A DNA stretch of 6,997 bases from Proteobacteria bacterium SPGG2 (GCA_001643475.1 LXTK01000009.1:465-7461), one strand, 5' to 3'. Counted from the stretch's first letter, positions 1 through 6,663 are shown. The notes: generated from the letters alone by a model not told the origin. Made by a program: numbers and translations.

Positions 1-251
1 CTGACGCCGCTTACTGTTCCACCGATGGTGTTATTGCTTGCGGCATTGATGATTGAAAGGCCAGCAGCGCCATTCCCCAAAGGGCTGGTGCCATCCAGCG
101 CCGTTCCAACCAAGTTGCCTTGCACTTGATTTCCCGCCGTGCCGCTATCGGAAAGGAAGACACCGTGAGAAGCATTACCCGAGATCACGTTGCCCTCGAC
201 GCGTAACGTGAGCGTCGCCGTGTCCCCTTCACCCACGGGATCGGGGCTGGC
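1..251 (-). CDS. Fragment of a right-handed beta-helix repeat protein (partial; runs off the left edge)
   Basis: The minus strand is open with no stop and reads as beta-helix repeats typical of large secreted or surface proteins. Seen directly: GNVISGN at about 177-197, followed by GNLVGTALDGTSPLGNG and an NNTIGGT motif near the left edge. Repeating G-N-x-I/V-x-G-N and N-N-T-I-G-G units are characteristic of the parallel beta-helix family, often found in adhesin-like or Ca-binding exoproteins. No start, signal peptide or end is visible, so the full architecture is unknown. The clear repeats cover 1-197; the stretch at about 198-251 (a Thr/Leu-rich segment and an Asp/Pro/Gly linker) could belong to this piece or to a junction. 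Upstream in the same frame the sequence becomes an unrelated nucleotidyltransferase-like piece, so this is probably part of a chimera. Family call is good; the gene's identity is not known. Confidence 0.6.
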
Positions 252-443
252 ACCGGTGGCAATCAGCTCGTTGTAGACAGGGGCGACGTAGAACTCATTG
301 TTGACGCGCAGATCCTTGGTAATCATCTGGTCGGCGGCGCGGACGAAGTCCGATCCGTGCCGGAAGTTGTAGATCCCCACCGTCGCTTCGTTGGAGATGA
401 CCTGCTTCTCGACGACACGAGTCACGAAGCCATCGGCGTCGAG
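252..443 (-). pseudogene. Internal fragment of a nucleotidyltransferase-like (sugar-nucleotide pyrophosphorylase type) domain
   Basis: In the same minus-strand frame as the beta-helix piece, this stretch reads LDADGFVTRVVEKQ, ISNEATVGIYNF, GSDFVRAADQMI and EFYVAPVYNELI. As I remember the family, this pattern matches the centre of nucleotidyltransferase domains (NTP_transferase type) found in capsule and LPS sugar biosynthesis, which activate a sugar with a nucleotide. Only about 64 residues are present. The N-terminal nucleotide-binding GGxGxR region and the C-terminal part are both absent. The upstream end meets FtsK homology on the opposite strand, and the downstream end runs in frame into beta-helix repeats. 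No intact family member would have either arrangement, so I call it a fragment. Whether it is a genuine gene remnant or an assembly joint cannot be settled from the sequence alone. Confidence 0.5.
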
Positions 444-1829
444 TCCAAGTTGGTGGACTTCAACGTCGAGGTGCAAGTGGTCGAGGTACATCCGGGGCCG
501 GTGATCACGCGCTTTGAAGTCGAACCCGCGCGCGGCGTTAAAGCCGCACAAATAACTAACCTAGCACGCGATTTAGCGCGTTCGCTATCGGTTATTAGTT
601 TGCGCGTGGCCGAGAACATCCCCGGCAAAGCGACAGTCGGCATTGAAATACCGAACGAGTATCGTGAGACGATCGCCTTAAGTGAGGTCTTGTCGTCTGA
701 AACGTATGAAAGTTCAACCTCACCACTGACCCTGGCGCTCGGTAAAGACATCGGCGGTAACCCAGTCATCGTGGACTTAGCAGGTATGCCGCATCTGCTC
801 GTTGCGGGCACCACCGGTTCGGGCAAATCGGTGTGTCTCAACTCATTAATCTTGAGTCTGCTTTACAAGTGTACGCCCGAGCAAGTGCGTTTCATTATGA
901 TTGATCCCAAGATGTTGGAGCTTGCGGTCTACGAGGGCATTCCACACTTACTGACGCCAGTAGTGACTGATATGAAACAGGCCGCGAACGCGCTCAGATG
1001 GTCGTTGGCCGAGATGGAGCGCCGTTACCGGTTGATGGCCGCACTCGGTGTGCGCAATATCGCTGGCTACAATCGTAAGGTGTCTGAGGCCGAAGAGCGG
1101 GGTAATCCAATCCCCGATCCGTTGAATACGAATAGTGAGGAAGTGTCTGCCCTTACCACATTACCCTACGTAGTTGTTTTGGTCGATGAACTCGCTGACC
1201 TCATGTTGGTTGTAGGCAAGAAGGTCGAAGAACTGGTCGTGCGGTTGGCGCAGCGCGCACGTGCCGCCGGTATACATCTAATACTTGCGACCCAGCGTCC
1301 GTCGGTTGATGTGGTAACGGGGTTAATTAAGGCCAATGTACCGACGCGCATTGCGTTTCAAATGGCATCGCGTGTGGATTCACGCACGGTACTCGATCGA
1401 ATGGGGGCTGAGCAATTGTTGGGCCAAGGCGACATGTTATTCCTGCGACCCGGTATTGGTTTGCCGATACGTGTGCACGGTGCGTTTGTGTCCGATCAAG
1501 AGGTGCACAATGTCGCCGGCTTTCTAAAGAAAGGCAGCACGCCGGTTTACGATGAACAAATTCTCACGGGCGAGTCGATCGCGGTTGATGAAAACGGGAG
1601 ACCACTGTCAGTGCTTAGCAGCGATAATGTCGACGATGATCCGCTTTACGATGAGGCGCTGCGCATTGTCACCGAGAGTCGGCGTGCCTCCATCTCCGGT
1701 GTGCAGCGACGTCTACGCATTGGCTACAATCGGGCGGCGCGGCTGATCGAGCAGATGGAACAGCAAGGTATTGTTGGCCCGCTGCAACGCAACGGCGGTC
1801 GTGAGGTATTGGCGCCACCTCCGCGGTAG
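438..1829 (+). CDS. ftsK: DNA translocase FtsK, 5'-truncated: motor and gamma domains only
   Basis: FtsK is the septum-anchored hexameric dsDNA pump that clears chromosome ends from the closing division site and activates XerCD at dif. Homology begins abruptly at the codon at 438 (VESKLVDF). It runs collinearly with E. coli FtsK through HPGPVITRFE, Walker A GTTGSGKS (832 region), DPKMLELAVYEGIPHLLTPV, Walker B VVLVDELAD, LAQRARAAGIHLILATQRPS and GLIKANVPTRIAF. It ends in the winged-helix gamma domain (RRASISGVQRRLRIGYNRAA) and a REVLAPPPR tail. About 463 residues are present, against roughly 750-1300 in full-length family members. The four-helix membrane domain and the linker are missing. The open frame extends back to a GTG at 357, but those 27 codons do not resemble FtsK; they are antisense to the nucleotidyltransferase fragment. 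The missing 5' part is probably elsewhere in the genome. Next comes lolA, after 74 bp. Confidence 0.93.
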   Translation, partial: VESKLVDFNVEVQVVEVHPGPVITRFEVEPARGVKAAQITNLARDLARSLSVISLRVAENIPGKATVGIEIPNEYRETIALSEVLSSETYESSTSPLTLALGKDIGGNPVIVDLAGMPHLLVAGTTGSGKSVCLNSLILSLLYKCTPEQVRFIMIDPKMLELAVYEGIPHLLTPVVTDMKQAANALRWSLAEMERRYRLMAALGVRNIAGYNRKVSEAEERGNPIPDPLNTNSEEVSALTTLPYVVVLVDELADLMLVVGKKVEELVVRLAQRARAAGIHLILATQRPSVDVVTGLIKANVPTRIAFQMASRVDSRTVLDRMGAEQLLGQGDMLFLRPGIGLPIRVHGAFVSDQEVHNVAGFLKKGSTPVYDEQILTGESIAVDENGRPLSVLSSDNVDDDPLYDEALRIVTESRRASISGVQRRLRIGYNRAARLIEQMEQQGIVGPLQRNGGREVLAPPPR

Positions 1830-1903
1830 TTTCACGGGTACGCCACGAAGGGATCCGAACTGGTATCATGCGTTGATCCCGCAACTATAACCCTATCGCA
1901 ACC

Positions 1904-2539
1904 ATGATAATGCGAATTCGTGCATTCACCGTTGGGTCGTTAGTAGTGATCGCGATGTTGTCTTGGGCGCCGCAGGTCCAGGCGGCCGATGACCTGCAAC
2001 GTTTTTTCAGCGACGTGCAGAGTTATACCGCGAAATTCTCTCAGGTGGTGCTCGATGAATCTTTTAACACGTTGCAAGAATCATCGGGCACGCTATGGAT
2101 CCAGCGTCCCGACAAGTTCCGCTGGGACTATGATATCCCGTTCGAACAACACATTGTTGGCGATGGCGAAAGGATTTGGGTGCACGACGTCGAGCTACAG
2201 CAGGTAACCGTGCGTAGAGTAAGTGGTGGATTAGGGGCAACGCCGGCGTTGTTGCTTGCGGGTCGGGGAAAGCTAGAGGAAAACTTTTCAGTAAATAGCT
2301 TAGGCTCGCAGGGTCAGCTCGAATGGACACAGCTAATCCCAAAGAATAAGGATGGCGGTTACGAAGAGATTCGTATCGGCTTCGAAAACGGTCGCATCCG
2401 CATGTTGGAGATGATAGATGGTTTCGGTCAAACGACGCGTATTGTTTTGCGTGATGCTAACGAGAATGTGGAGATCGACGCCGGCAAGTTTGTACTTGAA
2501 CCGCCGCCGGGGACGGATGTTGTTGGGGAAATCCGCTAA
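1904..2539 (+). CDS. lolA: Outer-membrane lipoprotein carrier protein LolA
   Basis: LolA is the periplasmic chaperone that takes lipoproteins from the LolCDE transporter in the inner membrane and hands them to LolB at the outer membrane. The 211-residue product, near the usual length of about 200, starts with a basic N-region and hydrophobic core. A likely signal peptidase I site follows VQA, between residues 27 and 28. The mature protein opens LQRFFSDVQSYTAKFSQ and carries the family hallmark SSGTLWIQRPDKFRW (residues 60-74), whose Arg 68 corresponds to the conserved Arg of the hydrophobic lipid-binding cavity lid. It continues with VGDGERIWVHDVELQQ. A second ATG six bases downstream (1910) would serve equally well, because neither has a clear Shine-Dalgarno sequence. 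The position between ftsK and rarA is the conserved one and supports the call. The gap to rarA is 25 bp. Confidence 0.95.
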   Translation: MIMRIRAFTVGSLVVIAMLSWAPQVQAADDLQRFFSDVQSYTAKFSQVVLDESFNTLQESSGTLWIQRPDKFRWDYDIPFEQHIVGDGERIWVHDVELQQVTVRRVSGGLGATPALLLAGRGKLEENFSVNSLGSQGQLEWTQLIPKNKDGGYEEIRIGFENGRIRMLEMIDGFGQTTRIVLRDANENVEIDAGKFVLEPPPGTDVVGEIR

Positions 2540-2564
2540 CATCTACGTGCGGTTATAGGGCGTT

Positions 2565-3971
2565 ATGGCGCGACAACTAGTTATGAAGGGTACAGCGGTC
2601 GATGACCTGTTTGCGGAACAGGACGTGAACGCTTGGCAACCGCTCGCGGATCGCCTACGGCCTCGCTCGCTTGATGACTTTTATGGCCAGACACATTTAC
2701 TAGCAGCCAACAAACCGCTGCGCCAAGCCATAGACGCCGACGCACTACATTCGATGATTTTCTGGGGGCCGCCGGGTACCGGCAAAACTACCTTGGCGCG
2801 CCTGATTGCGCGTAGTAGCGGCGCCTACTTTATTGCTATGTCCGCTGTATTCGCCGGGGTAAAAGACATTCGCGCCGCGGTCGATGCGGCCACACAAGCG
2901 CGCTCACAGGGGCGTCGTACGGTATTGTTTGTGGACGAGGTGCATCGCTTCAATAAGGCGCAACAAGATGGTTTTCTGCCGTACGTCGAAAACGGCACCT
3001 TGACTTTCATTGGTGCGACCACGGAGAACCCGTCGTTCGAGCTCAATAATGCATTGCTGTCGCGTGCACGTGTCTACGTTTTAAAACCGTTGCAGGCCGA
3101 AGAACTTTGTAAGGTCATCGACCGAGCCCTAGCGGATAAGCAAGTGGGGCTTGGCGAGCGCAACCTTGTTATCAGCGATGAGTCGCGCCAACGTCTCGCG
3201 ATTGCGGCAGACGGCGATGCCCGGCGCGCCCTTAACTGGCTCGAGATCGCGGCTGACCTGGCGGAGGGCAAGGACGGCGAAACGTTGATTCAGGAGACGC
3301 TCATTGAGGACATCATTAGCGGTAACCTCAGGCGATTCGATAAGGGCGGCGACGTCTTCTATGATCAGATCTCGGCGTTGCACAAATCCGTGCGTGGTTC
3401 GGATCCGGATGCCACACTTTATTGGTTCGCGCGCATGCTCGATGGTGGCTGTGATCCGTTGTATGTCGCAAGACGGGCAGTGCGTATAGCCAGCGAAGAC
3501 ATCGGTAATGCCGATCCGCGCGCCTTGCAACTGGCCTTGAGCGCCTGGGATACCTATGAAAGGCTGGGAAGCCCGGAGGGCGAGCTTGCCATCGCGCAAG
3601 GGCTCGTTTATATGGCATGTGCTCCCAAGAGCAACGCAGTATATAGCGCGTTCAATGCGGCCATGGGCGATGCGCGGGAAAAGGGTTCGCTGGAAGTGCC
3701 GTTGCATTTGCGCAATGCGCCGACAAGACTCACGCAAGAGCTTGGCCATGGGGAAGGGTATCGTTACGCACATGATGAGCCTGACGCTTATGCGGCTGGC
3801 GAGAGTTATTTTCCTGAGGGCATCGGTGCCAGAACCTACTACCACCCGGTCCCCAGGGGTCTTGAGCAGAAGATCGCAGAGCGTTTGGCCTACTTGAGGG
3901 GTTTCAGCAAGGAGCCAAAGACGGCGAAGCTCAGTCAGAGGGCACGATCGGAGAAAGAGCCGACAAAATAA
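2565..3971 (+). CDS. rarA: Replication-associated recombination protein A (RarA/MgsA), AAA+ ATPase
   Basis: RarA is a tetrameric clamp-loader-like AAA+ ATPase of the MgsA/WRNIP1 family. It acts at stalled forks and DNA ends and interacts with SSB. Visible in order: Walker A GPPGTGKT (residues 68-75), Walker B LFVDEVHRF (121-129), sensor 1 GATTENPSF (150-158), an arginine-finger segment LLSRARV (164-170) and sensor 2 GDARRALN (217-224). The family-specific C-terminal oligomerisation region follows (FYDQISALHKSVRGS, ASEDIGNADPRA, CAPKSNAVY, VPLHLRNAPT, EYRYAHDE-like). The 468 residues exceed E. coli RarA (447) through a slightly longer N-terminus and a Lys/Arg-rich, probably disordered tail. 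A short AGGG lies 4 bp before the ATG at 2565; the Met 18 bases downstream has none. It sits 25 bp after lolA, and conserved synteny agrees. Confidence 0.96.
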   Translation: MARQLVMKGTAVDDLFAEQDVNAWQPLADRLRPRSLDDFYGQTHLLAANKPLRQAIDADALHSMIFWGPPGTGKTTLARLIARSSGAYFIAMSAVFAGVKDIRAAVDAATQARSQGRRTVLFVDEVHRFNKAQQDGFLPYVENGTLTFIGATTENPSFELNNALLSRARVYVLKPLQAEELCKVIDRALADKQVGLGERNLVISDESRQRLAIAADGDARRALNWLEIAADLAEGKDGETLIQETLIEDIISGNLRRFDKGGDVFYDQISALHKSVRGSDPDATLYWFARMLDGGCDPLYVARRAVRIASEDIGNADPRALQLALSAWDTYERLGSPEGELAIAQGLVYMACAPKSNAVYSAFNAAMGDAREKGSLEVPLHLRNAPTRLTQELGHGEGYRYAHDEPDAYAAGESYFPEGIGARTYYHPVPRGLEQKIAERLAYLRGFSKEPKTAKLSQRARSEKEPTK

Positions 3972-4002
3972 TTTATTGTTAGATACGTTATGGTTGAAAT
4001 CA

Positions 4003-4008
4003 GTGAGG
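4003..4008 (+). promoter_or_regulatory. Shine-Dalgarno site that fixes the start of the Sel1-repeat gene
   Basis: GTGAGG, containing the GAGG core at 4005-4008, ends 8 bp before the ATG at 4017. The upstream in-frame ATG at 3990 has no such site and would add nine residues ahead of the signal peptide. The downstream start is therefore preferred. Confidence 0.65.
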
Positions 4009-4016
4009 TAAGAACA

Positions 4017-4520
4017 ATGGTCAGAAAGCAGCACCCGTTAGCGTTATTGAGCCTGATAGTGTTAGTAAGCTTTCCGCTTGCGTCTGTCGGCGGTCAGTCG
4101 GCGGACGCGAAATACCAAGAGGGCAGGCAGGCTTACAAGGCGGAGAAGTACGGGCAGGCGATGCAAATACTCAAGCCATTGGCCGAATCCAGCCACGCAG
4201 TTTCGCAATACTACGTTGGGCGTATGCACGAGAAAGGGCTTGGTGTACCCAAGGATGAGACCAAGGCGCTTGAGTGGTACAAGCTGGCGGCTGAGGCGGG
4301 GAATTCCCGCGCGCAATACAAGGTCGGGGCTGCCTATGCTCACGGGGTCGGTGGTTTGGAGAAAAACGAGACGGAAGCGGGCAAGTGGTTCATGAAGGCA
4401 GCCGAGCAGGGGAGTCGCAAGGCGGCTAAAGTCGTCGCGAAGGGGTACAAGAAGGGCATCTACGGTCTTCCGAAAGACAAAAAGAAAGCAAAGTTCTGGT
4501 TAAAGAAGTCAGAAAAATAG
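4017..4520 (+). CDS. Exported Sel1-like repeat (SLR/TPR-like) protein
   Basis: The 167-residue product begins with a basic N-region and a hydrophobic stretch (LALLSLIVLVSFPLA, residues 8-22), consistent with a Sec signal peptide. There is no lipobox cysteine, so a soluble periplasmic protein is likely. The mature part is helical repeats: a TPR-like half unit (34-60), then three Sel1 units at about 61-97, 98-133 and 134-165. These carry the signatures YYVGRMHEKGLGVPKDETKA, LEWYKLAAEAGNSRAQYKVG, GKWFMKAAEQGS and AKFWLKKS. Sel1 repeats form solenoids that bind proteins; the partner here is unknown. The third unit is degenerate and very Lys-rich, as is the C-terminus. It lies 45 bp after rarA and 19 bp before crcB, co-directional, and so is probably co-transcribed. 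This gene is an addition to the usual rarA-crcB-serS order. The longer start at 3990 is possible but less likely. Confidence 0.85.
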   Translation: MVRKQHPLALLSLIVLVSFPLASVGGQSADAKYQEGRQAYKAEKYGQAMQILKPLAESSHAVSQYYVGRMHEKGLGVPKDETKALEWYKLAAEAGNSRAQYKVGAAYAHGVGGLEKNETEAGKWFMKAAEQGSRKAAKVVAKGYKKGIYGLPKDKKKAKFWLKKSEK

Positions 4521-4539
4521 CCCGAGGGTAGGGGACAGA

Positions 4540-4917
4540 ATGATGGGACGCGTACTGGCAATTGCGGCTGGCGGCGCGGTGGGCGCGCTACTGAGATACT
4601 GGGTGTCTAGTGGTACACATGCACTTTTGGGTCGTGGTTTTCCCTATGGCACGTTGGTTGTAAATGTACTGGGTTCGTTCGCGATAGGATTTCTATTTGT
4701 GCTTTTCCTTGAGCGCATGACACTAAGTGGGGAATGGCGTGCTGGCATATTGGTCGGCGTGCTCGGCGCATTCACGACTTTTTCAACCTTCTCCATTGAA
4801 ACCTTAAATCTGCTCGAAGAAGGCGCACACCTGAAGGCAAGCCTTAATGTGGCCTCGAGTGTCGCGCTTTGCCTAGCGGGCGCTTGGTTCGGTCTCCTGT
4901 TAGGGAGGACGCTATGA
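4540..4917 (+). CDS. crcB: Fluoride-specific ion channel CrcB/FluC
   Basis: CrcB/Fluc is a small inner-membrane channel that works as a dual-topology homodimer and lets F- leave the cytoplasm, giving fluoride resistance. The 125 residues match the family length and hold four hydrophobic helices (about 3-20, 35-58, 68-92 and 100-121). Hallmarks seen are GGAVGALLRYW (11-21), the pore segment GTLVVNVLGSFAIGF with its conserved Asn (37-51), and GAFTTFSTFS (76-85), which provides the central Na+ site and the Phe residues lining the fluoride path. A single gene is present rather than a crcB pair, consistent with a homodimer. Two adjacent ATGs are possible: an AGGGGA at 4530-4535 lies 4 bp before 4540 and 7 bp before 4543, so the second may be the true start. 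The stop overlaps the start of the DUF190 gene. Confidence 0.95.
   Translation: MMGRVLAIAAGGAVGALLRYWVSSGTHALLGRGFPYGTLVVNVLGSFAIGFLFVLFLERMTLSGEWRAGILVGVLGAFTTFSTFSIETLNLLEEGAHLKASLNVASSVALCLAGAWFGLLLGRTL
4902..4908 (+). promoter_or_regulatory. Strong Shine-Dalgarno site for the DUF190 gene, inside the crcB 3' end
   Basis: AGGGAGG lies 5 bp before the ATG at 4914 and within the last codons of crcB. Together with the ATGA stop/start overlap, it selects 4914 over the longer in-frame extension back to 4869 and points to translational coupling with crcB. Confidence 0.75.
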
Positions 4918-5225
4918 GAACCGCCGATGTTACGATGGTGCGTATCTATCTTACCGAAGGCCAGCACCAACTTGACCCGCTATTGGCAAAGCTTCACGAT
5001 GAAGAGAAAGTGCGCGGCGTGACCGTATTTCGCGGCATCTCTGGTTTTGGTAAATCGGGCCGAATGCATTCCTCAAGTCTGTTAGATTTATCGATGGATT
5101 TGCCGCTGGTGGTCGAATTCTTCGACGAGCCCAAAAAGGTTGCCAGTATCATGGAGCATCTGGGTGACATGCTAGAGCCGGGCCACATGGTGAGTTGGCC
5201 AGCAGAAGTTAACGAAAGCACTTAG
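4914..5225 (+). CDS. DUF190 domain protein (PII-like fold), coupled to crcB
   Basis: The 103-residue product matches DUF190 along its whole length. It opens VRIYLTEGQHQ and continues with a short helix and the hallmark block RGVTVFRGISGFGKSGRMHS (34-53). It then reads SSLLDLSMDLPLVVEFFDEP (54-73) and ends with a helix and strand. DUF190 proteins are small, soluble and predicted to share the ferredoxin-like fold of PII signalling proteins. They are commonly encoded beside crcB, so a regulatory or accessory role for the fluoride channel is a reasonable inference, but no biochemical activity can be read from the sequence. The start at 4914 overlaps the crcB stop as ATGA and has a strong Shine-Dalgarno site. 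The longer frame from 4869 would lie inside crcB and adds nothing family-like. serS follows after 9 bp. Confidence 0.9.
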   Translation: MRTADVTMVRIYLTEGQHQLDPLLAKLHDEEKVRGVTVFRGISGFGKSGRMHSSSLLDLSMDLPLVVEFFDEPKKVASIMEHLGDMLEPGHMVSWPAEVNEST

Positions 5226-5234
5226 CCTGCGCGA

Positions 5235-6512
5235 ATGATCGATATCAAACTATTAAGAACGGAACTCGAAGAGACCAGCGTGAAACTGGAACGACGCAGT
5301 TATCAGCTGGACAAGAAGGGGCTGAGTGCTCTGGAAGCGAGGCGAAAAGAAGTCCAAGTCCGCACGCAGGAGTTGCAAAGCCGACGCAATGCAAGCGCGA
5401 AAGAGATAGGGAAGGCCAAGGCGGCGGAGGAAGACACGGCGTCGCTTATGGCCGCGGTCGCGAACTTTGGCGATGAGCTCAAACAAGCGGAAGCCGAGCT
5501 CGATGACATCCAAGAGCAACTTAGCGATGTTTTACTCGGTATTCCCAATTTGGCGCATGAAAGTGTACCCCACGGTCAGGATGAGAACGACAACGTCGAA
5601 GTACGACGTTGGGGTGAAGCGCCTGCATTCGATTTCGAACCCAAAGATCATACGGATCTTGGCGTAGAGTTGGGATTGCTCGATTTCGAAACCGGAGCAA
5701 AGCTTGCCGGCTCGCGATTTGTCACTATGACGGGGCAACTGGTGCGTCTGCACCGGGCGCTTACGCAGTTCATGATCGACCTGCATGTGCAAGAACACGG
5801 TTACACCGAGATCTACGTACCTTATATGGTAAACAGCGATACCCTGCGCGGTACCGGCCAACTACCCAAGTTCGAGAAAGACCTATTCGGCGTAAAAGGT
5901 GAGCAAGATTTTTATCTTATCCCGACGGCAGAAGTGCCGGTGACAAACGTTGTGCGCGGGGAAATTGTCGAGGCAGAAAGTCTACCGCGAAAGTATGTCT
6001 GCCACACGCCGTGTTTCCGTAGCGAGGCCGGGTCTCACGGCAAAGACACACGTGGTATGTTGCGCCAGCATCAGTTCGAAAAGGTTGAACTTGTGCATAT
6101 TGTACGACCGCAGGATTCCTATGATGCGCTTGAAGAGCTAACGAGCAGCGCGGAAAAGATATTGCAAAAGCTCGGCCTGCACTATCGGACGGTGGTGTTG
6201 TGCACCGGGGATATGGGGTTCGCCGCTGCCAAGACCTATGACATCGAAGTGTGGTTGCCGGGACAACAGCGCTACCGAGAGATCTCATCGTGCAGTAATT
6301 GCGAGGATTTTCAGGCGCGGCGTATGCAAGCGCGCTGGCGTAATCCGGAAACGGGTAAGCCGGAGTTAGTGCACACGCTTAATGGTTCCGCATTGGCAGT
6401 GGGGCGAACGCTAATCGCGGTGATGGAAAACTGCCAGGATGCCGCGGGCCGAATTCACATACCCAAGGTGTTACAGCCTTATATGGGTGGGGCAAAAATT
6501 ATTGGTGATTGA
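5235..6512 (+). CDS. serS: Seryl-tRNA synthetase
   Basis: SerS is a cytoplasmic class II synthetase that activates serine with ATP and charges tRNA-Ser and tRNA-Sec. The 425 residues match the bacterial length (E. coli 430). The N-terminus MIDIKLLRTE is the usual family start. Residues about 30-100 form the long antiparallel coiled coil that grips the long variable arm of tRNA-Ser, ended by IPNLAHESVPHGQDENDN. The catalytic domain follows: TAEVP (231-235, serine site), motif 2 TPCFRSEAGSHGKDTRG (258-274), QHQFEKVE, the TGDMGFAAAKTYDIEVW segment, SSCSNCEDFQARR, and motif 3 NGSALAVGRTLIAVMEN (383-399). The catalytic motifs all appear intact. No clear Shine-Dalgarno sequence precedes the start, so translation may depend on coupling with DUF190, 9 bp upstream. 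It is the last gene of the forward group and is followed by a terminator. Confidence 0.97.
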   Translation: MIDIKLLRTELEETSVKLERRSYQLDKKGLSALEARRKEVQVRTQELQSRRNASAKEIGKAKAAEEDTASLMAAVANFGDELKQAEAELDDIQEQLSDVLLGIPNLAHESVPHGQDENDNVEVRRWGEAPAFDFEPKDHTDLGVELGLLDFETGAKLAGSRFVTMTGQLVRLHRALTQFMIDLHVQEHGYTEIYVPYMVNSDTLRGTGQLPKFEKDLFGVKGEQDFYLIPTAEVPVTNVVRGEIVEAESLPRKYVCHTPCFRSEAGSHGKDTRGMLRQHQFEKVELVHIVRPQDSYDALEELTSSAEKILQKLGLHYRTVVLCTGDMGFAAAKTYDIEVWLPGQQRYREISSCSNCEDFQARRMQARWRNPETGKPELVHTLNGSALAVGRTLIAVMENCQDAAGRIHIPKVLQPYMGGAKIIGD

Positions 6513-6539
6513 TCAGACGACTGAGATCAGTAGGAACAA

Positions 6540-6565
6540 AAAAGGCCCCCACGTGGGGGCCTTTT
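6540..6565. terminator. Bidirectional intrinsic terminator between serS and the convergent YccA-like gene
   Basis: A perfect 13+13 bp inverted repeat: left arm 6540-6552 (AAAAGGCCCCCAC) and its exact complement 6553-6565. The stem is GC-rich; the centre CACGTG would open into a small loop. A run of A (6538-6543) precedes it and four T (6562-6565) follow, so a T-tract follows the hairpin on each strand. It lies 27 bp after the serS stop and 22 bp from the end of the minus-strand remnant. This fits shared termination of two convergent units. Confidence 0.9.
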
Positions 6566-6587
6566 AGCATGGCTAACAATCTCTGGG

Positions 6588-6662
6588 TTAGTCGCCGCCG
6601 CCAAATACGCCAAGCAAGTGCAGCAAGCTCGTGAAGATATAGGCGATATAGAGTGTGATCGC
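6588..6662 (-). pseudogene. Remnant: second copy of a YccA/BI-1 family C-terminus
   Basis: On the minus strand, in a frame different from the adjacent YccA-like gene, this stretch reads AITLYIAYIFTSLLHLLG, then a Gly-rich end and a TAA stop. It parallels the end of the neighbouring gene (ITLYVSIFNLFTSLLHLLG then a short tail ending in Asp): 15 of 23 aligned residues are identical if a two-residue gap is allowed. The Gly-rich ending is as family-like as that of the intact gene. It begins one base beyond the neighbour's stop and has no start or Shine-Dalgarno sequence of its own. The frame is open back to 6773, but upstream of 6662 it only overlaps the neighbour out of frame and does not resemble the family. 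The codons differ at many synonymous positions, so it is not a recent copy. Confidence 0.6.
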
Positions 6663-6663
6663 T

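Noticed and set aside
357..437. GTG at 357 as the true start of an FtsK-like protein
   Set aside because: The first 27 codons do not resemble FtsK and are simply the antisense of the nucleotidyltransferase fragment, and no membrane domain is present.
408..443. Seven-base inverted repeat CTCGACG / CGTCGAG flanking the FtsK joint
   Set aside because: Very short, with common GC-rich codon words, and a spacer of about 22 bp. It is expected by chance and not evidence of a recombination site.
422..841. A 139-codon open frame on the minus strand
   Set aside because: It is antisense to the conserved FtsK region up to Walker A and has a Ser/Thr-rich, low-information translation. It is also in a different frame from the nucleotidyltransferase fragment.
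1830..1903. Promoter for lolA (a TATAAC-like box near 1885)
   Set aside because: No acceptable -35 hexamer is found at 16-18 bp spacing, so it is not supported as a sigma-70 promoter.
3129..4034. A 301-codon open frame on the minus strand
   Set aside because: It lies antisense to rarA, whose every motif is intact, and its translation shows no recognisable domain. It is a shadow of the coding strand.
4526..4533. GGGTAGGG, a match to the E. coli FtsK-orienting KOPS consensus GGGNAGGG
   Set aside because: A single 8-mer in a short gap, overlapping the likely Shine-Dalgarno site of crcB. One occurrence in 7 kb carries no weight without genome-wide strand-bias counts.
4500..4545. Possible fluoride riboswitch ahead of crcB
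   Set aside because: Only 19 bp separate the Sel1 stop from crcB, and I see no conserved fluoride riboswitch core there.
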